Shown here piece after piece: positions 22,337 to 31,784 of a stretch of DNA of 32,719 nucleotides. This stretch comes from Desulfarculaceae bacterium (lineage in GTDB: Bacteria; Desulfobacterota; Desulfobacteria; Desulfobacterales; Desulfobacteraceae). How positions within the stretch are numbered: the first letter of the stretch is position 1; each line of letters starts with the position of its first letter. Both the position numbers and the translations under genes were made by a program. Location of the stretch: contig JAIPEK010000001.1 of assembly GCA_021737205.1 (NCBI GenBank), positions 1-32,719 of the forward strand. Reading direction: 5' to 3'. Under the pieces are notes generated by a model. That model was not told where the DNA came from, ran no database searches, and saw nothing but the letters and a program-made list of their open reading frames with translations.

Positions 22337-25300
22337 TCAACTGGACAGCGCGCGTGCCAGTTCACTTAAAATCTGCTTGGATTCCACCAGAGCGGTGGAG
22401 ATACTCTTTCGCTTTTTGCCGAGAATAACAGTCACCGTGTTTTTGCGGGGCGTGGAACAGGTAAAATTCTGACTTTTCAACACCGATTCCGCCGTTGAAA
22501 AATCCTTTACATGCCGGGTGGAAAAAACGAGCGTAAGCTGGTTGAAGGAAAGATCGAGCCGTTCGACTCCCGATTTGATCGCCAGCACCCGCAGCATGAT
22601 TTTCAAAAGCATATTCTCGGCCTCCTTGGGCAGTTTGCCGAACCGGTCGATCAGCTCGGCCTTCATTTCGGATATCCGGGAGAGCGAGTCTACCTTTGAC
22701 AGCCTCCTGTACATGGTCAGCCGCTGTTCCACCGAGCTGATATATTCATCCGGAAGATACGCGGACATGGAAATGTTGATCTCGGGTTCCAGAGGTTCTT
22801 CCACCTCGTCCCCTTTCATGTCCTTGACGGCATTGTCCAGAAGTTTGAGAAACATATCATAGCCGACCGCTGCGATGTGGCCGGACTGGGCCGCACCAAG
22901 GGCCGATCCGGAGCCCCTGATCTGAAGATCCTTCATGGCGATCTGAAACCCCGATCCTAAGTCCCTGTGCTCCATCAGCGCTGCAAGCCGTTTCCGTGCA
23001 TCCTTGGTAATCCGGCTTTCATCCGAGATAAACAGATACGCATAGGCCTGCTCTTCTCCCCTTCCGATCCGGCCCCTGAGCTGATAAATCTGGGACAGCC
23101 CGAACCTTTCCGCATTGTCGATGATCATGGTGTTGGCCGAAGGAATGTCGAGCCCGGATTCCACAATGGTGGTGCAGACGAGGACATCAATGGAATTTCG
23201 GATGAACTTGAGCATCACCTCTTCGAGAACGGACTCGGAAAGCCTTCCGTGGGCCACGTCGATTCTCGCTTCCGGGACCAGCTCCTCTAGTTTTTCCGCT
23301 CTTTTGGCGATGGTCTTGATGTTGTTGTGGACGAAAAAGACCTGCCCTCCCCTTTCCAGCTCTTTTCTCACCGCATCCGCCGTGACCGCATCATCGTTTT
23401 CGCAGATATAGGAAACGATGGGCTGCCGGTCCTCGGGCGCCGTATTGATGACGCTGATGTCCCGCAAACCGGTGAGCGACAGGTGAAGGGTCCTTGGGAT
23501 CGGCGTGGCTGTAAGCGCCAGAACATCAACGGTGCTGCGTTTCTGCTTGATCCGCTCCTTGTGCTTGACCCCGAAGCGCTGTTCCTCGTCGATGACCAGA
23601 AGGCCCAGCGAATGGAACGAGACATCTTTCTGCAACAGCCGGTGGGTCCCGATGACCACGTCCAGGGTGCCGGATTCCAGCCGCCCCAGAATCTCGTTCT
23701 GCTCTTTCCGGCTTTTGAACCTTGAAAGACACGCCACCGTCACCGGGTATCCGTCAAACCGTTCGGCAAAGGTTTTCAGATGCTGTTCAGCCAGAAGCGT
23801 GGTCGGCACCACCACCGCCACCTGCTTTCCGTCGTTCACCGCCTTGAATGCCGCCCGCAACGCCACCTCGGTTTTGCCGTACCCCACGTCGCCGCACACC
23901 AGCCGGTCCATGGGGACGCTGCGCTCCATATCAATGAGCACATCATCAATGGCCTGCTGCTGGTCCGGGGTTTCCTCGTAAGGGAACGAGTTTTCAAAAT
24001 CCTGGAAAAAATCGTCCGGCCTGCTGAAGGAAAACCCGTTCTGCACCTTTCTGGAAGCATACAGGTTCAACAGGTCACCGGCCAGTTTTTCCACCTCCTG
24101 CCGGGCTTTTGCCTTGGTCTTTTCCCATGTTTTCCCGCCGATTTTGTCCAGCACCGGGGTGTACCCTTCCACCCCGACATACTTTTCAATCACTTCCATA
24201 CGGTCCACGGGAAGATACAGCTTGTCGTCATCCTGGTAACTGATCAGGACGAAATCCTGGCGGATGTTTTCCACGCTGATGGTGGTCAGCCCTTCGTACC
24301 GGCCGATGCCGTGTTCCATGTGAACCACGATATCCCCGGTTTTCAGCTCTTCAGGGGCAATAAATTCGGATTTGACGTCCCGCCTCGCCCTGCTTCTCCG
24401 TCTGGCCCGTTTCGGGCCGAAAATCTCGGTTTCCGTGACAAAGGCAATCCGGTTTTCCCGGTCGGCAAAACCTGACTCGAGCGCTCCTGTAACGGTAAAA
24501 ACTCCGGGCTCCGGGCAGTCGAGAACCCCGGCTTCTTTACGGTCCGCAATCTCGATCCCGTAAGGCCCTAAAAGTTTCGCGATTCTTTCCCGTCCGCTTT
24601 TGCCGCTCACCACAAGGTTGGTACAGAACCCCTCATTCCGTTTTTCCGTCAGCCAGTCCGCAAGGGGTTTTAAAAGGAGTTCGGATTCATTGGCCGTTGT
24701 CAGGTTTGCTGCAAGTTCGGTATTGGCGGTTAACAAAGGCCCCATATCAAACACGGTGTCCTGCTCCGATAGTCCCTCCATGTCCAGTGTCTTGAGATAC
24801 ACCGGTTTTTGCTCCTCCAGCTTTTGCACAGCCGTATCATGCGGGATATATACGGAGCCCGGCTCCACACAAAGCCTTCCCCGGGACTTGACGTTTTCAA
24901 AATTCCGCACGGCCTGTTCTTCGAACTCCTCCGCCTTCTGTCGCTGAAGTTCCGGGGAGTCAACCAGGAAAAGAGCATCGGACGGGAAATAATCAAACAG
25001 GGTGTCAAGTTCCGGATAAACGATGGAGAGCATGCTGTCGATTCCGGCAAACCGTCCGTTTTCCCTGGTTTCTTCCACGTATTCCCGGATCACGGATTTG
25101 TCAAGTCCGGCCCTTCTTGCCTCCTGCCGGAGCCTGCCGAGAATATGGTCCATATACTCGGGTTCCACTACCGCTTCACCTGCCGGAATGATTGTGCTCT
25201 CGGTAATATCCGCCACCCCGCGCTGGGAGCCCGGGGAGAACAGGCGCATGGTTTCCGCCACATCCCCGAAAAACTCGATCCGCACGGGTTTTTCATCCAG

Positions 25301-25834
25301 CGGGGTAAAATAATCGATGATCCCGCCCCTGACCGCATACTCTCCCACATCCTCCACAAGGGAGGTCCGTGTATACCCGTATGCGTCCAGTCTTGAGATG
25401 AGATCATTCCTGTCAATCTCTTCTCCCGCCTGTACCAGTTCGGCAAAACCGGCCAGCTTTTCCCTGGGAATCACCTTCTGCAACAACGTGTCGACACTGG
25501 TGACCAGCATCAGGTTCCCCGATTGCCGGTTCATGAGGTTGTAAAGGACCCTGATGCGGCCGGCCGCGGTTTTCCCGTGGTAGGAAAGAGACTTGAACGG
25601 CAGGATATTGTAGGAAGGAAAAAATACCACCTCCTCCTGCTTCTCCGGCAGGAAAAACGATAGGAGCTCCTTGAATTTCAACGCCTCGGTCTGGTCCGGG
25701 AGGACCGCCACAAACGGGCGATCCGCCTCGGTATATAGGCCCGCCGCCGTATAGGCGGACTTTTCCCCGCCGGTTCCCGTTATGGAAACCGAATAATTCC
25801 GGTCATGGATAAACTGTTTGAGCTGCCTGAACAT
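22337..25834 (-). CDS. mfd: Transcription-repair coupling factor Mfd
   Basis: 1165 residues, full length. The N-terminal UvrB-homology part (about 1-330) is followed by a RNA polymerase-interacting CarD-like domain (about 495, GDIVVHMEHGIGRYEGL), then the RecG-type translocase with Walker A GDVGYGKTE (about 648), the helicase box VIDEEQRFG (about 748), LTATPIPRTLH, and the TRG region RGRIGRGEEQAYAYLF, and the C-terminal domain. Family knowledge: removes RNA polymerase stalled at lesions and recruits UvrA. The ATG lies three bases after the malic enzyme stop with no clear SD, so translation is probably coupled. The Mfd-AsmA-TIGR02757 order makes one run with malic enzyme. Confidence 0.98.
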   Translation of the reverse strand: MFRQLKQFIHDRNYSVSITGTGGEKSAYTAAGLYTEADRPFVAVLPDQTEALKFKELLSFFLPEKQEEVVFFPSYNILPFKSLSYHGKTAAGRIRVLYNLMNRQSGNLMLVTSVDTLLQKVIPREKLAGFAELVQAGEEIDRNDLISRLDAYGYTRTSLVEDVGEYAVRGGIIDYFTPLDEKPVRIEFFGDVAETMRLFSPGSQRGVADITESTIIPAGEAVVEPEYMDHILGRLRQEARRAGLDKSVIREYVEETRENGRFAGIDSMLSIVYPELDTLFDYFPSDALFLVDSPELQRQKAEEFEEQAVRNFENVKSRGRLCVEPGSVYIPHDTAVQKLEEQKPVYLKTLDMEGLSEQDTVFDMGPLLTANTELAANLTTANESELLLKPLADWLTEKRNEGFCTNLVVSGKSGRERIAKLLGPYGIEIADRKEAGVLDCPEPGVFTVTGALESGFADRENRIAFVTETEIFGPKRARRRSRARRDVKSEFIAPEELKTGDIVVHMEHGIGRYEGLTTISVENIRQDFVLISYQDDDKLYLPVDRMEVIEKYVGVEGYTPVLDKIGGKTWEKTKAKARQEVEKLAGDLLNLYASRKVQNGFSFSRPDDFFQDFENSFPYEETPDQQQAIDDVLIDMERSVPMDRLVCGDVGYGKTEVALRAAFKAVNDGKQVAVVVPTTLLAEQHLKTFAERFDGYPVTVACLSRFKSRKEQNEILGRLESGTLDVVIGTHRLLQKDVSFHSLGLLVIDEEQRFGVKHKERIKQKRSTVDVLALTATPIPRTLHLSLTGLRDISVINTAPEDRQPIVSYICENDDAVTADAVRKELERGGQVFFVHNNIKTIAKRAEKLEELVPEARIDVAHGRLSESVLEEVMLKFIRNSIDVLVCTTIVESGLDIPSANTMIIDNAERFGLSQIYQLRGRIGRGEEQAYAYLFISDESRITKDARKRLAALMEHRDLGSGFQIAMKDLQIRGSGSALGAAQSGHIAAVGYDMFLKLLDNAVKDMKGDEVEEPLEPEINISMSAYLPDEYISSVEQRLTMYRRLSKVDSLSRISEMKAELIDRFGKLPKEAENMLLKIMLRVLAIKSGVERLDLSFNQLTLVFSTRHVKDFSTAESVLKSQNFTCSTPRKNTVTVILGKKRKSISTALVESKQILSELARALSS

Positions 25835-25837
25835 GAT

Positions 25838-27571
25838 CTATTTTACCGGAAAATACCTCGGGCTCCAGCACATCCCTTCCACAAGCTCTTTCAGCCTCTG
25901 CTCGTCCCGGTTGTGCCTGAATTCGGAAAAGGCGCAGTCGTTGTCCGCCACCCCTCCCTTGACCGCTTCCGCACCCACATACCGGGCCACCTTGAGGGAC
26001 ACCTCCCGCAAATCGTCCAGCTTCGGACAGAGAATGCCGTCGGCGATCTCCTCCTCGCTGATGAACTCGGCAACCGCGCGGGCTGCCGCGGAAAAAAACG
26101 TGGGAAGAACTTCGGTTGCGCCGGATGCGATCACCCCGAGTCCCACACCGGGAAACACGAATGCATTGTTCATCTGGCCGATCCGATAGGTTCGGCCTTC
26201 AAATTCCACCGGGTCGAACGGGCTTCCGGTGGCAACGAGCCCCTTACCGTCGGTCCACTCATAGATCTGCTCGGGAAACGCCTCGGTCTTGGATGTGGGA
26301 TTGCTCAGCGGCAGGATGACGGGCCGGTCCGTATTGCCGGAAACGGCATCCACCACGTCTTTTGTAAAACATCCCGGCTGGCCGGATGTCCCGATCAGAA
26401 CCGTTACATTCTCATTTTTCACTGCATTGGCAAGTGTGTTGTCTTCGGGATTATTCAGCCATTCAAGTTCCTGAGGATCCTTGGCGAACTTCAGCTTGTA
26501 TGATTCCGCGTCCCGGTCCGTGGTGACAACCCCCTTGGAATCGAGGGTGTAAATCTTCGCTCGCGCTTCGTCTTCGGAAAGTCCGTTTTCCAAAAGCTCG
26601 GTCAGGATCTGTTCGGCAATCCCGATACCGCCGGCACCTGCCCCGTGAACCAGGAACACCTGATCGGTGATGTTTTCCTTTTTGGTTTTCATGGCTGCAA
26701 TGATGCCGGCAAGTGCGATGGAACCGGTTCCCTGGATGTCATCGTTGAACGAGATGATGTCATGCATGTAGGAATCCCGGATGGTAAAGGCGTTCTGTTT
26801 GGAAAAATCCTCCCACTGGCAGAGCGCGTCCGGGTACACCGCCTTGAATGCTTTGGCGAACTTGCCCATGAACTCCAGGTAATCGTCCCCTTTCAGGCGC
26901 TCGTGGCGCCAGCCCAGGTACTTGACGTCATCGAGGAGCTCCTTGTTGTCCGTACCCACGTCCAGGGAGATGGGCAGGCAGTGCCATGGAGCGATGCCGG
27001 CCCCCTGGGTATACAGCATCAGCTTGCCAAGGCAGATGGCGATGCCGCCGGCGCCCTGGTCCCCGATCCCGAGAATTCCCTGGTTGTCCGTAACCACGGC
27101 GATTCGAATATCCTTATCCGAATAGTTGGCAAGGATCTCTTCTGCCCTGTCGATGTTGCCGGGATAAATGTGGATCCCGTTGGCCCTGCGGAACATGGAC
27201 GAATAATTTTCACAGGCCTTGCCCACCGTGGGGGTGTAGATGATGCTGAGAAAACGGGGAATATCGCTTGCAATCACCGCATGGGCCAGCACCACGTTCC
27301 TGTCGAAAAGGCTTCTGATATAGATGAAACGCTCTATATCGTTTTCTTTTGCATCAATGATGCTCAAAGAGGATTTGACCTGCTCTTCGAGATTTTTCAC
27401 CCTCGGCGGCAGAAAACCGTTGAGTTTGAGCCTGTCCCGATCCGCCTGGGTAAAGGCGGTCCCTTTGCTGATATTGTTGTATCTGAGAATGTCGGGTCCC
27501 CTCAGATTTATGGTCAGTCCGGTTGTTTCTCCGTAAACACCGTATTCAAATGTATAATTGGGGTTATCCAT
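25838..27571 (-). CDS. maeA: NAD-dependent malic enzyme
   Basis: 577 residues, the long MaeA/SfcA size. Motifs: YTPTVGKACENYS, TDNQGILGIGDQGAGGI, metal/malate site FNDDIQGTG, dinucleotide loop GAGAGGIGIAEQI and SNPTSKTEAFPEQ. Family knowledge: malate + NAD(P)+ to pyruvate + CO2; the size suggests NAD preference, not proven from motifs. GAGAG lies upstream of the ATG. It opens the minus-strand run malic enzyme-mfd-asmA-TIGR02757 and is divergent from the aminotransferase gene. Confidence 0.95.
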   Translation of the reverse strand: MDNPNYTFEYGVYGETTGLTINLRGPDILRYNNISKGTAFTQADRDRLKLNGFLPPRVKNLEEQVKSSLSIIDAKENDIERFIYIRSLFDRNVVLAHAVIASDIPRFLSIIYTPTVGKACENYSSMFRRANGIHIYPGNIDRAEEILANYSDKDIRIAVVTDNQGILGIGDQGAGGIAICLGKLMLYTQGAGIAPWHCLPISLDVGTDNKELLDDVKYLGWRHERLKGDDYLEFMGKFAKAFKAVYPDALCQWEDFSKQNAFTIRDSYMHDIISFNDDIQGTGSIALAGIIAAMKTKKENITDQVFLVHGAGAGGIGIAEQILTELLENGLSEDEARAKIYTLDSKGVVTTDRDAESYKLKFAKDPQELEWLNNPEDNTLANAVKNENVTVLIGTSGQPGCFTKDVVDAVSGNTDRPVILPLSNPTSKTEAFPEQIYEWTDGKGLVATGSPFDPVEFEGRTYRIGQMNNAFVFPGVGLGVIASGATEVLPTFFSAAARAVAEFISEEEIADGILCPKLDDLREVSLKVARYVGAEAVKGGVADNDCAFSEFRHNRDEQRLKELVEGMCWSPRYFPVK

Positions 27572-27601
27572 ATTTTTTTCTCTCTTTTCAGATTAATAGT
27601 A

Positions 27602-27630
27602 TTGTCTTAAACCAGCAGTTAGCTTATAAC
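27602..27630 (+). promoter_or_regulatory. Sigma-70-type promoter for the aminotransferase
   Basis: TTGTCT (27602-27607) and TATAAC (27625-27630) are separated by 17 bases, 52 bases before the ATG at 27682. The match is four and five of six. Lies in the divergent gap with malic enzyme. Confidence 0.55.
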
Positions 27631-27681
27631 ATATACGCAAATGGAATAAAGAAAAATTTTAAAAAACAGGAGCTGTATCCA

Positions 27682-28536
27682 ATGGAATCCAACCCGACCG
27701 TCTTTTTCAACGGCGGTTTCATGAAAAAAGAAGACGTGTGCATATCACCGGATGACAGGGGCTTTCTCTTCGGGGACGGGGTATATGAAGTCATCAAAAT
27801 TTACGAAGGTGAACCCTTTGAACTCGACACTCACCTGGTCCGGCTTGCGCGAAGCCTTGCCGAAGTCGGGATGAAAGAAATCGACAGCCGGCAGCTGGAA
27901 AAAGCATGCAGGAGCCTGATTGAAAAAAACGATCTTGCAGGCAGGGACGCTTCCTGCTATATCCAGATCACAAGAGGCGCGGCCGTAAGAAAACACCCGT
28001 TTCCGGAAAAAGAAACACCGCTCACCGTATACATGGCAGTAACGGCGCATAAAGAGGACGGACGGAAAAAGGAACAAGGCGTAAAGGTAATTCTGCGTCC
28101 GGATATCCGGTGGAACCGGTGTGATATCAAAAGCGTCTCTCTTCTGCCCAATGTGCTCGCCTGCCAGGAAGCCAGGGACGAAGAGGCGGAAGAGATTCTA
28201 TTCGTCAGGGACGGGGCCGTCACCGAAGGGTCCCATACCAATTTCTGCGCCGTGTTCGACAATGTACTGCACACCCACCCGGAAGGTCCGAATATCCTGC
28301 CCAGCGTCACACGGGACGTGGTGCTCCGGCTCTGCAGCCGGCTCGGGATTGAAACCAGACTCTACCCGGTGCTGGAATCCAGGCTGGAGAAGGCCGATGA
28401 AATGATGATCCTCGGCACCCACACCGAAATCACACCGGTGGTCCTGTGGGACGGCAAACAGGTGGGGAATGGGAAGCCGGGACCTGTCACCCGGAAACTC
28501 CAGGAAGCGTTTACCGCCCTTACACGGAACCGTTGA
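27682..28536 (+). CDS. dat: Class IV aminotransferase, D-alanine/branched-chain type
   Basis: 284 residues; ATG follows CAGGAG by nine bases, and the frame continuing back to 27523 lacks an SD. Fold-type IV PLP features: DRGFLFGDGVYEVIKIY, RLARSLAEVG, PLP lysine K150 in CDIKSVSLLPNVLA, and EGSHTNFCAVFDN with the cofactor glutamate. DIKSxxLLPNVLA is typical of D-amino-acid aminotransferase, which exchanges amino groups between D-alanine and 2-oxoglutarate for wall D-glutamate; branched-chain or 4-amino-4-deoxychorismate enzymes are alternatives. The 3' end overlaps the convergent acnA by 17 bases. Confidence 0.85.
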   Translation: MESNPTVFFNGGFMKKEDVCISPDDRGFLFGDGVYEVIKIYEGEPFELDTHLVRLARSLAEVGMKEIDSRQLEKACRSLIEKNDLAGRDASCYIQITRGAAVRKHPFPEKETPLTVYMAVTAHKEDGRKKEQGVKVILRPDIRWNRCDIKSVSLLPNVLACQEARDEEAEEILFVRDGAVTEGSHTNFCAVFDNVLHTHPEGPNILPSVTRDVVLRLCSRLGIETRLYPVLESRLEKADEMMILGTHTEITPVVLWDGKQVGNGKPGPVTRKLQEAFTALTRNR

Positions 28537-31159
28537 GGATGTTTTTCAGGACATAGTGGAGAATTCCGCCGCTTTTGTAGTACGCCACCTCCATATGCGT
28601 ATCGAGACGGGCCTCCACTTCAAACGCCACGGTTTCTCCACCCGGTTTCCGGGCAACCGCCTGCAGCCGTTTGCCGGGGCTGATATCGGAAATACCTGCG
28701 ATGTCAATCGTCTCATCTCCTTGAAGGCCCAGTGTGTCTGCCTCCTGCCCCTGCAGAAACACCAGCGGCAAAACCCCCATGCCCACCAGGTTGCTCCTGT
28801 GGATGCGTTCAAACGAGACTGCGAGAACAGCCCGGACGCCCAGAAGGTTCGTTCCTTTGGCCGCCCAGTCACGGGACGAACCGGTCCCGTACTCTTTCCC
28901 GGCCAATACAACCAAAGGAACCTCTTCGTCCTGGTACGCCACGGCTGCATCATACACAAACCGATCCTCCGGGCCGGGAAACATCCGGGTATACCCGCCC
29001 TGCTTCGAGGCAAGGTGGTTGCGGATACGGATATTGGCGAAGGTCCCCCGCATCATGACCTCGTGATTCCCCCTTCTCGAGCCGTAGGTATTGAAATCCT
29101 CCACCCGCACTCCTCTGTCCGTAAGATATTGCCCTGCCGGATATTCGGCCGGGATTTCCCCTGCAGGTGAAATATGGTCGGTGGTGACCGAATCTCCCAG
29201 CACCAGAAGGGTCCTTGCGCCGGTGATATCCCCGGAGTCCCTTCCCGATTCACCGATGGAATCGAAAAACGAAGGTTTCCGGATGTAAAGGGAATCCGGA
29301 TCCCAGTCAAACGTGGTGCTCTTTTCCACATTCAGATCATGCCACAGCCGATCCCCGTCAAAAATTTTCGAGTATTCATCCTCAAAAAACCGTTGTCTCA
29401 CATACAGGTCCACATAGGATTCGATCTCTTCGGCAGACGGCCGGATGTCGGCCAGATAAACCGGATGTCCGTTACGATCCTCTCCCAGCGGTTCTTTATC
29501 GAAATCCGTGTCGATCCTTCCGGCAAGGGCGAACGCCACCACAAGCATGGGAGACATCAGGTAATTGCTCTTGACCAGCTGATGAATCCGGGCCTCGAAA
29601 TTCCGGTTGCCGGACAGGACCGACGCCACGTTCAGATCGCCCTTTTTAATGGCACTGGCCACATCCACGTCCAGCGGACCGCTGTTGCCGATGCACGTGG
29701 TGCAGCCGAAGCCGGTGTTGTGAAATCCCAGGTTTTCCAGTCCCTCCATCAGGGAGGCTTCTTCCAGGTAATCGATCACCACCTTGGACCCCGGCGCAAG
29801 GGAAGTCTTAACATAATCGGGAACGGTGAGTCCTTTTTCCGATGCGTTTCTTGCAAGGAGCCCCGCGCCCATCATCACGTGCGGGTTGGAAGTGTTGGTG
29901 CAGGATGTAATGGCGGCGATCACCACCGAACCGTCCACGAGGCCTTCTTTTGAAGAGCCGCCTTTATCCTTCACCAGGCCGGATTTCCGGGTGTCCACAT
30001 CTGACAGGGTGATCCGGGCCTGGGGCCGAGCGGGTCCTGCAATCGACGGTTCCACTTCCGAAAGATCCACATCGATGACCTTCGAAAAATTCAAATCTTC
30101 GTTTCCGGCCGCCATGAATCCGCAGTGTTCGGCATACGCCATGACCCGTTCGGCCTCTTCGCCCCGGTTGGTCTTTTCCAGGTACTCCACGGTCCGGTCA
30201 TCTATGGGGAAGAACGCGGATGTGGCGCCGAATTCAGGGGACATGTTGGAAATGGTGGCCCGGTCCGTCAGCGACAGGCCGGAAAGCCCGGGGCCTGTAA
30301 ACTCGACAATTTTTTCCACAACCCCGACTTCTCTTAAGATCCGGGTAATGGTGAGCACGAGATCGGTGGCGGTCACGTTTTCCGAAAGCTTTCCGGAAAG
30401 CCTCACCCCGATGATTTCAGGCAGGTTCATGTAGTAAGGCCGGCCCAGCATCACGGCTTCGGCCTCGATACCGCCCACTCCCCAACCGAGAACCCCGATA
30501 CCGTTGATCATGGTGGTGTGGGAATCCGTTCCGATCAACGTGTCAGGAAAGGCGATTTTCCCGCCGGCAAGATCTTTCACCGACACCACGTCGGCAAGGT
30601 ACTCGAGATTCACCTGGTGGCAGATCCCGGAGCCCGGAGGGACCACCCGGACATTGTCAAAGCTCTTCTGGGCCCATTTCAGCAGCCGGTACCTCTCGCT
30701 GTTCCGTTCATATTCCTTTTTTACGTTCAAATCGAATGCGTCTTTTCTCCGAAAGTAATCCACCTGCACCGAATGATCCACCACAAGATCCACCGGCACC
30801 TCCGGATTGATCCGTTCCGGATCCATACCTGCATCTGCAAGACAGTCCCGCATTGCCGCCAGGTCCACGATGCCCGGAACGCCGGTAAAATCCTGCATCA
30901 GCACGCGGGAGGGAAAATAGGGAACCAGTACGGACCCATTGGTATTTTCCGAAGCGTAAAATCGAGCACAGGCTTTCACATCGGTTTGGGACACATAACC
31001 GGTATCCAGGTGGCGGATCAGGTTTTCGAGTATCACGCGTGCGGAAAACGGCAGTCTTTCCGGTGTATCCGCAATGCCGTCCGGCAGCCGGTTGATCCGG
31101 ACCGCCTCATATGTGGAACCGTTTGCCGCAAAAGAACTTGTATAGTCGGAAAATACCAT
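28520..31159 (-). CDS. acnA: Aconitate hydratase AcnA
   Basis: 879 residues from ATG 31159, which has AGGGAG eight bases upstream; an ATG at 31198 in the same frame (892 residues) has only a weak GAG, so the shorter form is preferred but not certain. [4Fe-4S] ligands are C420 (AITSCTNTSNP) and C486/C489 (GFGCTTCIGNSG), active-site segments include FPDTLIGTDSHTTMINGIGV, GDSVTTDHISPAG, and YGTGSSRDWAAKG. Family knowledge: citrate to isocitrate via cis-aconitate; AcnA type. It is alone on its strand, divergent from a small secreted protein gene, and convergent with the aminotransferase. Confidence 0.97.
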   Translation of the reverse strand: MVFSDYTSSFAANGSTYEAVRINRLPDGIADTPERLPFSARVILENLIRHLDTGYVSQTDVKACARFYASENTNGSVLVPYFPSRVLMQDFTGVPGIVDLAAMRDCLADAGMDPERINPEVPVDLVVDHSVQVDYFRRKDAFDLNVKKEYERNSERYRLLKWAQKSFDNVRVVPPGSGICHQVNLEYLADVVSVKDLAGGKIAFPDTLIGTDSHTTMINGIGVLGWGVGGIEAEAVMLGRPYYMNLPEIIGVRLSGKLSENVTATDLVLTITRILREVGVVEKIVEFTGPGLSGLSLTDRATISNMSPEFGATSAFFPIDDRTVEYLEKTNRGEEAERVMAYAEHCGFMAAGNEDLNFSKVIDVDLSEVEPSIAGPARPQARITLSDVDTRKSGLVKDKGGSSKEGLVDGSVVIAAITSCTNTSNPHVMMGAGLLARNASEKGLTVPDYVKTSLAPGSKVVIDYLEEASLMEGLENLGFHNTGFGCTTCIGNSGPLDVDVASAIKKGDLNVASVLSGNRNFEARIHQLVKSNYLMSPMLVVAFALAGRIDTDFDKEPLGEDRNGHPVYLADIRPSAEEIESYVDLYVRQRFFEDEYSKIFDGDRLWHDLNVEKSTTFDWDPDSLYIRKPSFFDSIGESGRDSGDITGARTLLVLGDSVTTDHISPAGEIPAEYPAGQYLTDRGVRVEDFNTYGSRRGNHEVMMRGTFANIRIRNHLASKQGGYTRMFPGPEDRFVYDAAVAYQDEEVPLVVLAGKEYGTGSSRDWAAKGTNLLGVRAVLAVSFERIHRSNLVGMGVLPLVFLQGQEADTLGLQGDETIDIAGISDISPGKRLQAVARKPGGETVAFEVEARLDTHMEVAYYKSGGILHYVLKNILNGSV

Positions 31160-31198
31160 ATTGTACGCTCCCTGAAATTTGGATTCTCTTATTGCCAT

Positions 31199-31266
31199 TT
31201 ACTCTAAAAGAAACTAATATAGAATTCATGAATGAATAAAACAAGTGACAATATAAGATTTTTGCC
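31199..31266. promoter_or_regulatory. Divergent acnA / small-gene intergenic region
   Basis: On the minus strand TTGTTT and TATATT with a 17-base spacer are a candidate acnA promoter (TATATT at 31217-31222). ATTCATGAAT (31224-31233) is a perfect 10-bp palindrome in the spacer, a possible operator. No plus-strand promoter stood out. Confidence 0.35.
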
Positions 31267-31578
31267 ATGCGAAATTATTTTTTGACCGGACTTTTTCTGA
31301 CAATGGTGCTTTTCGGACCGGTTCAAATCTCACGTGCCGCAGATGCCAACGAGGCGAAACAACCCCCTTCCCCCAACTGGACTCATCCGAAAATGCGGAA
31401 ATATTACCAGGGATATGAAAAGATCAGGAAAAAAAAATCATCTGCCTGGCAATACAAAACAAACCGGCGGGGAGGGAATATCAGAGGCGGTGGTACAACG
31501 GAATACGAGGATTACAGGCCGTTTTACCAGCCTTACCCGGTAAAAGGAGCCAAACGGAAAAACAGAAACAAAAGATGA
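31267..31578 (+). CDS. Small secreted basic protein of unknown function
   Basis: 103 residues: signal peptide (MRNYFLTGLFLTMVLFGPVQ then ISRAADA), a region PNWTHPKMRKYYQGYEK, a lysine-rich stretch (IRKKKSS), a glycine/arginine piece (RRGGNIRGGG) and a basic end. I recognise no family. The SD is weak. The mature part is about pH-basic and Tyr/Arg/Lys rich, as of a periplasmic nucleic-acid- or envelope-binding protein, but no function is assigned. Confidence 0.55.
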   Translation: MRNYFLTGLFLTMVLFGPVQISRAADANEAKQPPSPNWTHPKMRKYYQGYEKIRKKKSSAWQYKTNRRGGNIRGGGTTEYEDYRPFYQPYPVKGAKRKNRNKR

Positions 31579-31580
31579 TC

Positions 31581-31594
31581 GGCTCTTTCGAGCC
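31581..31594. other. Short hairpin after the small secreted gene
   Basis: GGCTC-TTTC-GAGCC forms a 5-bp stem directly after the stop codon, without a U-run; possible weak terminator. The rest of 31595-31721 has no recognised feature. Confidence 0.3.
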
Positions 31595-31721
31595 CCTATC
31601 AAATAAATGTCAATCTTGGTTGACAAGCAAATCTGAAAACAATACCGAGCCTCTCTTGAAACATTGCGGCATATCCCTGTATAAAAGGCTTTTTGCACTG
31701 TTGCGGCCGTGCCGTTCGCTG

Positions 31722-31737
31722 TGGCATGATGATTGCT
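31722..31737 (+). promoter_or_regulatory. Sigma-54 promoter upstream of the FrhB-type gene
   Basis: TGGCAT-N5-TTGCT (31722-31737) matches the RpoN consensus TGGCAY-N5-TTGCW exactly, 47 bases before the ATG. No other site of this quality was noticed in the intergenic regions. An enhancer-binding activator would be required; none is visible in the window. Confidence 0.75.
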
Positions 31738-31784
31738 CTTGATATTGCCGATTCAGAACTGCAACCCAAGGAAGGAGGGGAGCT

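Noticed and set aside
27523..27681. 53-codon N-terminal extension of the aminotransferase
   Set aside because: It covers the promoter and the divergent gap, while ATG 27682 has CAGGAG and fits the family N-terminus.
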